Shown here: positions 45,355 to 53,326 of the stretch, one piece after another | Numbering within the stretch: the first letter of the stretch is position 1 | Layout of the letters: each line of letters starts with the position of its first letter | Origin: Pseudorhodobacter wandonensis | GTDB lineage: Bacteria > Pseudomonadota > Alphaproteobacteria > Rhodobacterales > Rhodobacteraceae | Length of the DNA stretch: 64,000 nucleotides | NCBI RefSeq assembly: GCF_001202035.1 | Contig: NZ_LGHT01000004.1 | Location: 62,001 to 126,000 of the forward strand | Direction of reading: 5' to 3' | The notes under the pieces: model-generated | Databases searched by the model: none | The model's input: the letters and a program-made list of their open reading frames with translations, nothing else | What the model was told of the DNA's origin: nothing | Made by a program: the position numbers and the translations under genes

Positions 45355-46005
45355 ATGCTTTTACGCGCTTTGATCATGCTTTGTTGCGTTGGGGTGCTAA
45401 CATCGTCCGCAGCCCTGTTCGTCCAGGAATACCGGGCGGCATTTTTTTTGCAAGGCACGACAAATGACCAAATCGTATACCTAGGCGACGCAAATTATGT
45501 GCCTGTGTCTGCCGCAAGTGCGCGGACCCTTCGCGACCTTGTCAGCAACTGTGCAAATCTGACACTATTGGCACCAGCTCTAAAGGCCGATCATGCGTTG
45601 GCACAGATTATCAAGGGGCGCTGCGCAGATTTGGCGGCAGGTATACTTGCAACTTCTCCCGCCAACGCACGCGCGCGCGCCCTTGCGCTGCTTATGGACC
45701 CCAAATTTTCGGCTGCTGATCTTGCTAATGCACAAAAGCTTGCCCTGTATGAGCCTTGGCCTTTGGCCACGCGCCTTTCAGCCATTGCCGCAAGTGCCAA
45801 CCTTGACGCGGCCAGCGAGGCACTTGCCAAAACAGATTTTGCACGGGCGCTTCAATCTTTTTGGGGTCGGACCGAGATGGTCAAACTCTATTCCGAAAAG
45901 CCGGCACTGCGCCCCGTCATTCAGGATGCATTGACAGCAATCGCACCAACCGAGCAGGCAAACTTTATCCGGCTTGTCCGACAAACCCTGGCAGGTGCGG
46001 TTTAG
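45355..46005 (+). CDS. Hypothetical membrane-anchored protein, first gene of the EPS polymerase operon
   Basis: A 216-aa protein with an N-terminal membrane segment (about residues 3-25) followed by an alanine-rich helical region, possibly TPR-like, exposed to the periplasm. No family recognised. ATG 45355 is used; a TTG three codons upstream (45346) is possible. It ends exactly before the polymerase gene starts, so it is cotranscribed and probably serves polysaccharide assembly or export. Confidence 0.7.
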   Translation: MLLRALIMLCCVGVLTSSAALFVQEYRAAFFLQGTTNDQIVYLGDANYVPVSAASARTLRDLVSNCANLTLLAPALKADHALAQIIKGRCADLAAGILATSPANARARALALLMDPKFSAADLANAQKLALYEPWPLATRLSAIAASANLDAASEALAKTDFARALQSFWGRTEMVKLYSEKPALRPVIQDALTAIAPTEQANFIRLVRQTLAGAV

Positions 46006-47418
46006 ATGGCTAGCATGGGCATTCGTCGTCATCCATCAAGCCTTGCCCATGACCGGCTTGCTCTGGTCTTGGCGCTTTGCGTTCCGTTGACCGCTATCCC
46101 CTTGGCTTCGAACAGGGCTACATGGTGGTTGCTTTGGACAATGCTGTTTGCACTACTGACTATCTATCACCTCTTGCGCGGCCCGGGGCGAGAGCGGGGC
46201 TATAAGCCTGGTTTTCTGCGGTTTCGCGTGGGCTTTATTCTGGCCTTGCTGTTGCCTGTGTGGGCCCTGATGCAAACCTTGCCTTTGGGGGATTTCTTGC
46301 CGAGTGGATGGTTAGGTGCGCGGGCAGGCATATGCGATCTGGCGGGGTCTAGGGTTTCAATCCAGCCGGATGTTGCAATGGTCGGCATTCTGCGGTTCAT
46401 GGGATACATCCTATTGCTGGCACTGGTTATCGAAGTGTCTTCGCGCGGTGAAAGAGCTTTGCGGCTGGCGACGATTGTCTTTTTCGGTGTGGTGGCGCAG
46501 GCGATCTGGGCGATTGTTGCCCTGAATTTTCTGGATGATTATTCTTTTGCCGGCGCAAAAACCGCCTATGAGGGTGTGGCCACGGGTAGCTTTGTCAACC
46601 GCAACTCGCTGGCAACCTTTCTGGGCTTCGGTGCTATTTTAGGAATTGGAATTTTAGTTGAGCGTACCAATCGGTTTCAGATCCGCGCATCGCAGCCGCC
46701 ATCCCTTGTGGCACAAACGGGTTTTACCGGTGCCTTTGTCGTTTTGGGAATCGCCCTGCAACTTGCCGCTTTGCTTGAAACCCAATCGCGGCTGGGGTTG
46801 GCTTCAACGGTGATCGCCATGATCGCGACAGTTCTGCTGGCCCGACGTCGTGCCGGAACGCCAATATTCCGGCTGCTTGGCGAGTCGCTGGTCTTTTTGG
46901 TCATTGTCGGAATGGGGATTGTGGTTCTGGCAGGCGGTGATGGCGTCATGTCACGCTTCCTGTTTTCCAGCTACGAGGGGCAGACACGTCTTGCGCTCTA
47001 CTCTCAGATCCTTGGGATGATTGCGCAGCGACCTTTGACAGGGTTTGGCATGGACAGCTTCGGCTTTGCGTTTGAGGCTTTTCGTGCGCCGCCTCTTCTC
47101 GGTGTAGGAAATTTTGATTTGGCCCATAACAGCTATCTGATGCTATGGGCCGAGTTTGGCGTAGTTATAGGGTCCATCCCGCCTTTGCTTTTGGCTGCAT
47201 CGGCTGTGGTGCTATGGCAGCGAATGAAGGCAACAGCGGGCTATCCCGGCCTTGCGTTGGCCGGAATTGGCGTTTTGGTACTTGGGGCTGTGCATTCACT
47301 GGGTGATTTCAGCCTTGAAATCCCGGCAAATGTTTACCTGTTTGTCACGATTATCGGCTTGGGCCTTGGGTTGCGGCGACAAAGAACGCCCTGCCAACAC
47401 ACAGAAGTACAGCTATGA
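46006..47418 (+). CDS. Wzy/O-antigen ligase-like polysaccharide polymerase
   Basis: A 470-aa integral membrane protein with ten or more hydrophobic helices. The conserved periplasmic loop contains NRNSLATFLGFG near residue 203 and, after it, GFGMDSFGFAFEAFR and HNSYLMLWAEFGV near 375, the Wzy_C/O-antigen ligase signature. It should join lipid-linked repeats in the inner membrane. It follows the hypothetical gene with no gap and its stop overlaps the metallophosphoesterase ATG. Confidence 0.88.
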   Translation: MASMGIRRHPSSLAHDRLALVLALCVPLTAIPLASNRATWWLLWTMLFALLTIYHLLRGPGRERGYKPGFLRFRVGFILALLLPVWALMQTLPLGDFLPSGWLGARAGICDLAGSRVSIQPDVAMVGILRFMGYILLLALVIEVSSRGERALRLATIVFFGVVAQAIWAIVALNFLDDYSFAGAKTAYEGVATGSFVNRNSLATFLGFGAILGIGILVERTNRFQIRASQPPSLVAQTGFTGAFVVLGIALQLAALLETQSRLGLASTVIAMIATVLLARRRAGTPIFRLLGESLVFLVIVGMGIVVLAGGDGVMSRFLFSSYEGQTRLALYSQILGMIAQRPLTGFGMDSFGFAFEAFRAPPLLGVGNFDLAHNSYLMLWAEFGVVIGSIPPLLLAASAVVLWQRMKATAGYPGLALAGIGVLVLGAVHSLGDFSLEIPANVYLFVTIIGLGLGLRRQRTPCQHTEVQL

Positions 47419-48218
47419 TCGGGTTTTCGCAGCTTTTGGGCCGTATGAAGGCGCCTAGCTCGGGTCGCAGCACCTGCCGCATCCTGCCGCTTGATGCGCA
47501 CAATGGGCCGGTTTACGCTGTCGGCGATGTTCACGGCTGCAAGACGCACTTGCATGGCCTTATTAACATGATCCGGCAAGACGCGAAAAATCTAGTCGGC
47601 ACTGCCGAGATTGTCCTGCTTGGCGATGTTGTTGACCGCGGACCTGATAGCGCAGGCGTGCTGGATTTTCTTACTAACCAGCAGTACGCAAAACCTGTTC
47701 GGTCAATTCTTGGCAACCACGAACGGATGATGCAGGCTTTTTTCGCGGCCCCCAAGCGAAATCTGGCTTGGCTTGAACAGGGCGGGTTTGAAACTCTGCG
47801 TTCATATGGCCTTAGCCTGATGCCACAAGTCGCAGCAGACATGCCACTGCGGCGGCTGATGCAGATGCTGGACGCCCATGTGCCACAGGCCCATCTCGAT
47901 TGGATCGCATCCCTACCGCACGGATACCGCTTTCACTTGAATGCCGAAGATTTTGTGTTGGTCCACGCGGGATATGACCTAAGCCTGCCAGACAATGCGC
48001 AGCAGGAAGAGGTGGTCATTTGGGGCCGCCAACCCGCAAGCAATTCAAACCCCGATGCTTTCGGAATTCGTTGCGTTCAGGGCCACAAAATCGTTCGCAC
48101 GCCTGATCCCACCCGGCAACGCATCCAAATTGATACAGGAGCGTGGCGAACAGGCAAACTTTCTGCACTCTGTCTCGTTTCAGGCTGTTCACCAAGGCTT
48201 GTGTGTTATAGCGAGTGA
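47415..48218 (+). CDS. Metallophosphoesterase next to the EPS autokinase
   Basis: A 267-aa calcineurin-like phosphoesterase of the PPP/PrpA type. The metal motifs are in order: GDVHGC near residue 38, GDVVDRGPDS near 72, GNHERM near 104, HAGYDLS near 183 and GHKIV near 220. It could be a protein phosphatase (Ser/Thr/Tyr) acting on the Wzc autokinase encoded next, or hydrolyse a nucleotide. No usual Wzb-type tyrosine phosphatase is in the region. It overlaps the polymerase gene by 4 bp. Confidence 0.86.
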   Translation: MIGFSQLLGRMKAPSSGRSTCRILPLDAHNGPVYAVGDVHGCKTHLHGLINMIRQDAKNLVGTAEIVLLGDVVDRGPDSAGVLDFLTNQQYAKPVRSILGNHERMMQAFFAAPKRNLAWLEQGGFETLRSYGLSLMPQVAADMPLRRLMQMLDAHVPQAHLDWIASLPHGYRFHLNAEDFVLVHAGYDLSLPDNAQQEEVVIWGRQPASNSNPDAFGIRCVQGHKIVRTPDPTRQRIQIDTGAWRTGKLSALCLVSGCSPRLVCYSE

Positions 48219-48278
48219 CAAATTTATAAAACTACTCTGGATTGATTATGCAATCTAGGGCTGACTAAAGGTGTAAAC

Positions 48279-50462
48279 TTGGGCGGCGATCAATTAGACC
48301 TAAAAGCAACCATTGCAATTTTGCGCCGTCAAAAGCGCCTGATGCTGCTTACAGCCAGCTTGGTACTGAGCTTGGCTTTCGGCTACGTCATTTTGGCTAT
48401 CCCGATTTACCAATCTACCGTTCTCTTGCAAGTTGATGGTCGCAGTTCGAACTTGCTGGACCCATCAGGCACGGGCCTAGAGCAAAGTGCTATCCTTAAC
48501 GCGCGCGTGGACAGTGAGGTTGAGATTCTCAGCTCGCAAGCGACGGCCTTGGCTGTGGTATACGCGGCCAATTTGGTAAGCGACCAGGAATTTGGCCCAA
48601 AACTGAGCTGGATCAACAAATTCTGCATCGCGATTGGCATGGAATGTGATGGCAACGCCCTACGGCGTTTGGTCGGAATGCAGCAAGCTGCCATCGATGA
48701 CCAAGAGGCATTGGTCAACGGAACCCTGAAAAACCTGCAGGACGCTGTTGAAATCCGTCGACGCGGGTTAACATATCTGATCGGCATTTCGGTGGCATCT
48801 GAAACGCCAAAACGCGCGGCGGAAATCGCCAATACATATGCACAAACCTATATCGAGCGGCAGGTAGGGGCCAAAACCAAAGCAGCGATTTCGGCGCGGG
48901 ACGTTTTGCGCCGACAAATCGACAATGCCGAGGCCGATCTCGCAGCGTCAGAGCGGGCCGTGAATAACTTTATCGAAACCAATCTATCCCGTCTGGAAAA
49001 GGAAAGCGGTGACCCTGCGATTGCAGACCTGCGCCGCAGGTTGGACGGTGCAGTTGAAACCCAGGCACGGACGCGTGCGCAAGTGCTTTCCGCCGAGTCC
49101 GCGATTTCAAGCCAGAACTGGGACGCTGTGGCCAGTTCATTGGGTGATCAAGCCATCGCCGAACTTGCCCGGCAGCGCAAAGCGCTACAGGACAGGCTTG
49201 GCGATACCATATCAGGGTCGACCGAAGCCTTCGATGTTGCAGCAGAAATGGCGCGACTTGACGGCGACCTTGCCCGTGCTTCGGATGCGACGCTGACAAC
49301 TGTGCGTGCCGATATGGGGGCCATGCAGGATCGTGAGCGCGAAACCCGCGACCTTTTGCGGAGCCAGTTGCTGCGTTCCGATCTGTCGGCGGAAATGTTG
49401 GCCAAGCTTTTCAATCTGCAGCAAAGCGCGACTATCGCCCGCAATCAGTACCAAACCCTTTTAGCCAGAGAGCAGGATCTGGGCGCTTTGGCAAACCTGC
49501 AAATTGCAGATGCACGTGTTGTATCCGAGGCCCTGCCCTCCAATACGCCTCTGGCCCCGAAACGTCAGCTGATCCTAGCGCTTGCGCTGATCGGCGGGCT
49601 TGGGGCCGGTGCGCTCTGCGCTTTTCTAAAGGAATACTTCTTTGGGGGCATTGTCTCGGCCAGTCAGCTAGAGAATGTCATGCAAACCCAAGTCCCTGTC
49701 TCTTTGGCGACATTTAGCTCGGGCAGATCGGGTCAGGATCCGGCTGAATCCATTCTGACGGCACCAATGTCTTTTTATGCTGAATCCTTTCGCAAGCTGC
49801 GTGCTGTGATCGATCGGGGCCTAATGAACACCGACACAACAACCTCGCCCCTAAAGCAAGGCAAGGTAATTCTAGTGTCATCGGCGATTCCGGCCGAAGG
49901 CAAGACGACGACGGCGATCGCTTTGGCGCGGACCTACGCACTGTCGGGGGTTTCTACGCTATTGATAGATGCAGATTTGCGGCGCCCCGCAGTTGCGGCG
50001 AGATTGGGAAATCAATCCACTACCGGCCTGATTGATTTTCTTGCCCCGCAGGCCAAAGAGGCTTCTCTGCCGATTGCGACTTTTGACGATACGCTGTCCC
50101 CGCTGACAGTCATTAGTGCCGGTCAGCGCAGCAATGTGCCGACTGATCAGTTGCTAAATGGCGCCTCATTCCAAGGATTGATGGACTCGGCAATCGCTGG
50201 CTTTGATATCGTTATAATCGACAGCCCACCGCTTTTGCCGGTGGTGGATACACGCTATCTTGCGCGCTTTGCCGATGCCGTGGTTCATGTTGTGCGCTAC
50301 GGCTCGACCACGCAGGGCGAACTGCGCGAGGCGGCAACGCAATTGCGTGAATTCCTAAGGAAAGATGCCATTTACCTCGGGCTTTTGAACATGGAGGAGC
50401 GTGAAGGCAGACAGAGCGGATATTACGGTGAATATGGGCAATACGGCGCCGCAGAGGATTGA
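48279..50462 (+). CDS. Wzc/ExoP-type polysaccharide copolymerase and tyrosine autokinase
   Basis: A 727-aa fusion: Wzz domain with membrane helices near residues 22-42 and 430-450, a periplasmic coiled-coil arm, then a cytoplasmic BY-kinase with Walker A SAIPAEGKTTTA near 540, A' LLIDADLRRP near 564 and Walker B VIIDSPPLLP. The tail has a tyrosine cluster (YYGEYGQY), the autophosphorylation site in this family. It controls polymer length and export. Start is TTG 48279, supported by AAAGGTG upstream; ATG starts lie too far inside. It ends the operon. Confidence 0.92.
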   Translation: MGGDQLDLKATIAILRRQKRLMLLTASLVLSLAFGYVILAIPIYQSTVLLQVDGRSSNLLDPSGTGLEQSAILNARVDSEVEILSSQATALAVVYAANLVSDQEFGPKLSWINKFCIAIGMECDGNALRRLVGMQQAAIDDQEALVNGTLKNLQDAVEIRRRGLTYLIGISVASETPKRAAEIANTYAQTYIERQVGAKTKAAISARDVLRRQIDNAEADLAASERAVNNFIETNLSRLEKESGDPAIADLRRRLDGAVETQARTRAQVLSAESAISSQNWDAVASSLGDQAIAELARQRKALQDRLGDTISGSTEAFDVAAEMARLDGDLARASDATLTTVRADMGAMQDRERETRDLLRSQLLRSDLSAEMLAKLFNLQQSATIARNQYQTLLAREQDLGALANLQIADARVVSEALPSNTPLAPKRQLILALALIGGLGAGALCAFLKEYFFGGIVSASQLENVMQTQVPVSLATFSSGRSGQDPAESILTAPMSFYAESFRKLRAVIDRGLMNTDTTTSPLKQGKVILVSSAIPAEGKTTTAIALARTYALSGVSTLLIDADLRRPAVAARLGNQSTTGLIDFLAPQAKEASLPIATFDDTLSPLTVISAGQRSNVPTDQLLNGASFQGLMDSAIAGFDIVIIDSPPLLPVVDTRYLARFADAVVHVVRYGSTTQGELREAATQLREFLRKDAIYLGLLNMEEREGRQSGYYGEYGQYGAAED

Positions 50463-50753
50463 CCTGCGCCCATGCGCAAAGACCAAATTCGGCCGTTGGG
50501 CAGGCAAAACTTGCGTTTTCTTGCCGTTCTAGCGCCTATTGTTGCGGGAAAGCTGCGAAGCGCATTTCGTGCAATGCCCCAACCATCATGCGCCGCCAGA
50601 AACAAATGGTTTCAACGGGTTGATCAAAAATATCTAGCGAATTGCGGAAGGCTGTGTTGGCTTTGGCACCTGACCCAAGAGCCTGCAGGCACACGAGATC
50701 GCGTTTACGAAAACGCCGCCTTCTCAGGCGGCGTTTTGCGTAAGTTACAGGGT
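50463..50753. other. Convergent intergenic region
   Basis: A 291-bp gap between the autokinase and the cellulose operon end, carrying the terminator at 50710-50737. A 96-codon frame on the + strand (50472-50762) runs through the terminator and is not considered a gene. Confidence 0.6.
50710..50737. terminator. Bidirectional terminator between EPS and cellulose operons
   Basis: A perfect 11-bp stem AAAACGCCGCC/GGCGGCGTTTT with a TTCTCA loop, with T-runs in both reading directions, between convergent operons. Confidence 0.9.
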
Positions 50754-52205
50754 CTAATATGAGGCGCTGAGTGCCGCCGAGGTTTCCTTGGTAGCCAAGG
50801 CATTGTGCAATACTTGGAACTGCTCACGCGCGCGGGCACGATCGCCCATGTTCAAATACGCGTAGCCCCGCAACAAAGCCAGATCGCGCCGCAAGCTGCC
50901 CTGGCGCTGCTCCAATGCATTGAAATACTCAATCGCGGCCGCATATTGCTTTGCGTTATAGGCGCTTACTCCACGCTGATCGAGAATGATGACTTCAACC
51001 TCGTAACGCTGCTTTTCCGAAAAGTCGGTTCGCGATGCGATGTCCGCGGCGCTTTCGGTCATGTTTTGTTTGAGCATTGCAAGGACCAGCCCGAATTTCG
51101 CATCGCGCGAAACGGTGCCGCCAAGCCCTGCCTGAGATGCAGCAGAGAAATAAGTTATCGCCTCGAGGGACCGATCCAGGTTGTAAGCGCACCATGCACG
51201 TTCATACGCAATATCCATTGATCTTGGGCGGGAAGAAAGCGCCAAGCAATCGGCAAAGCGGTTGCCGTCCTTTGCGGCCCGCGCTTGCCCCAAACGGCTG
51301 TCACCCGAGCGCGGCAAAGACGAAACCGGACTGCTGGTGGCTGGTGGCTGGCTGAACTGCTGCTGCGGCACCGATTCACGCTGTGGCGTCGGGGAAACTG
51401 CCGCTGATTGTGTCGCGGCTTTTCTAGAGGGTGTTACCGTTGGTGCAACGGCCGCAACCGTGGCCGCTCCGACCGCCCCTCTACCAGCAAGAAGCCTTTC
51501 GTAAAGCGCGTTGAACGTTGCAGAATGTGCAGGAAAACGTTGTTTGGCAACATCCACCAACCCGCCAAGCTGTTCATTCGTTGTTACCGTCTCGGCTTTT
51601 TCGATTGTTGCAACAATGTCGGGAATCGTCGTGCAGGTGCGCACGGTTTGGCTGTAAGCCGCAAGCGCACGTGCCGGATTGCCCGAAGATGTTTGCAGCG
51701 CGGCCAAATTCCAGGCGTTATTGATACGATCACAGCGGAACAAGGCCGGCACTCGCTTGCCGATGCGCAAGGCTTCTTCGCTGTCACGCGCATTTACGGC
51801 GCGGTCAAAGGAATCCTGTGCCTCAACCAGGGCGATCTGGCTGGTCAGGTCGGCGGGCGGCTGCCACGCGGGATAGCGGGCCTGTGTAGCCTGCATGACG
51901 CGGCGCACGCCTTCGATATCGCCACGCGCTAACCGCGCATAGATATCTGCAATTTCGGTGGTCGGCTGAAGCTGTGACAAACTATTCAGGTCTTTGGGCG
52001 GCTGCCATCCCGGAAACTTTTGTTGCAAACGGCGAATTTCGGCCGCGACAGCAGCTGTTTCGTTGTTTTCAGTATAAAAGCGCAGCGCGCGCAAGTCGTC
52101 GTTGCTAGGCGCTGACTGAGCAAAGGCAGCCGCGCCCAAAAGCACGGCCCCCAACAGAACAACGCCAAGGATTTCAGAGCGGAAAGAAGGTGTTAGCTGT
52201 TTCAT
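50754..52205 (-). CDS. BcsK-like TPR protein of the cellulose operon
   Basis: A 483-aa exported protein with a signal peptide or anchor (about residues 13-32, ending in AFAQ). TPR-like helices lie at both ends; a motif PxWQPPxDL occurs twice (near 64 and 117), an internal repeat. A proline/glutamine/serine linker (about 260-305) divides the halves. It takes the position of BcsC but lacks the beta-barrel, like the TPR protein BcsK of type III operons; that identification is inferred. ATG 52205 overlaps the bcsZ stop (ATGA). Confidence 0.72.
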   Translation of the reverse strand: MKQLTPSFRSEILGVVLLGAVLLGAAAFAQSAPSNDDLRALRFYTENNETAAVAAEIRRLQQKFPGWQPPKDLNSLSQLQPTTEIADIYARLARGDIEGVRRVMQATQARYPAWQPPADLTSQIALVEAQDSFDRAVNARDSEEALRIGKRVPALFRCDRINNAWNLAALQTSSGNPARALAAYSQTVRTCTTIPDIVATIEKAETVTTNEQLGGLVDVAKQRFPAHSATFNALYERLLAGRGAVGAATVAAVAPTVTPSRKAATQSAAVSPTPQRESVPQQQFSQPPATSSPVSSLPRSGDSRLGQARAAKDGNRFADCLALSSRPRSMDIAYERAWCAYNLDRSLEAITYFSAASQAGLGGTVSRDAKFGLVLAMLKQNMTESAADIASRTDFSEKQRYEVEVIILDQRGVSAYNAKQYAAAIEYFNALEQRQGSLRRDLALLRGYAYLNMGDRARAREQFQVLHNALATKETSAALSASY

Positions 52206-53326
52206 ATCGGCACGCATTCGGGCGTAGCAATGATTTGGACGATCATCGCCATAAGGTGAAGGGTTGCAGGATAATAGGCCTGATTGTTTGTCCGGTAAAA
52301 GGGAATAGTGGAACCAATTCCTTTGGCTTGCATGCATTCAATTAGGGCAGGAAGGGCACCATACCCAACATGGTCGCTTATCTCAAGCACTGCGCCGGTT
52401 CTGCGTTCGAACACGGTGACGTTTTTGCCACCCGCAAGTCTTGCGCGTTCACGCGTTGCGGCGGAACGGTAGGCTGCCAGTTGGGCTGCAACGGCGGGAT
52501 GTTCGCGGTTGCCGGACCAAATCAGGAAAAGTGCGACACGCATTGCCTCATAGCCGTTGCGGTCAGACTGTTTCGGTGACACGAAAAACCCATTGGGCCC
52601 AACCCCGATCCAATCGGGCATCGTGCCTTCTGCGGCCAGCATGCGCATCATATCCACCCCGTCAGCGGCGCATTTGGTCAGCAAAGGGGTATTTGTGGCT
52701 TGGGCCACTTCATTCATCGCAAGTGGCATGTAGTAGGAAAGATTGATATTTGCCGTACCTTCCTCGGTAAAGCCCTGGGCGGCAGGCAACATCAGCAAGC
52801 GACCGGATTCATCAGGCGATAATACCACGCATTTGGCCACCAAGTCGTTCGCAATCGCTTTGGCGCGGTCAAGCATGGCACTATTGCCGTCACGCTGGCC
52901 ACGCATAACCAAGGCCCAACAATAGAAAAGATCGCCATCGCTGGCGTTATTCAAATCGGGCACCGCGCCGCTATCGGCAGGCAGCCATCGCCATGCCAAC
53001 AGGGCATCCGACCGGATTGCCAGGTTTTGCTCGGTCCAGTTATAAATCAGGTCAAAAGCCGCATTATCGCCAAAGATCGTAGCCAAAACCAGACCGTAGC
53101 CTTGGCTTTCCGAGTGGCTTGCCCCTTGCTGCATCGCATCCACGACGCGGCCATCTGCGGCCAGATACGCCTCTTTCCACGCGGCCCATGGAGCTGCAAG
53201 CGGATTAAGGGACCCGATGAAAACATGGCTATCACCGAGACCTTGGGCCGAGATTGCCATTGGAGACAATCCCGAAAAAACAGAGGCGAGCGCTGCGACT
53301 TGTCGTAATACCATTCTACGGTTCAT
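52202..53326 (-). CDS. bcsZ: Endo-1,4-beta-glucanase (GH8)
   Basis: A 374-aa exported cellulase. Signal peptide about residues 5-27; the catalytic acid Glu is in HSESQGYGL near 64-72 and the conserved Asp in NASDGDLFYCWAL near 120-132, with WR and NL/SYY substrate residues typical of GH8. BcsZ trims cellulose during synthesis. ATG 53326 overlaps the bcsB stop (ATGA). Confidence 0.92.
   Translation of the reverse strand: MNRRMVLRQVAALASVFSGLSPMAISAQGLGDSHVFIGSLNPLAAPWAAWKEAYLAADGRVVDAMQQGASHSESQGYGLVLATIFGDNAAFDLIYNWTEQNLAIRSDALLAWRWLPADSGAVPDLNNASDGDLFYCWALVMRGQRDGNSAMLDRAKAIANDLVAKCVVLSPDESGRLLMLPAAQGFTEEGTANINLSYYMPLAMNEVAQATNTPLLTKCAADGVDMMRMLAAEGTMPDWIGVGPNGFFVSPKQSDRNGYEAMRVALFLIWSGNREHPAVAAQLAAYRSAATRERARLAGGKNVTVFERRTGAVLEISDHVGYGALPALIECMQAKGIGSTIPFYRTNNQAYYPATLHLMAMIVQIIATPECVPI

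Noticed and set aside
50472-50762. A 96-codon frame after the autokinase
   Set aside because: It reads through a strong bidirectional terminator and has no protein-like character.
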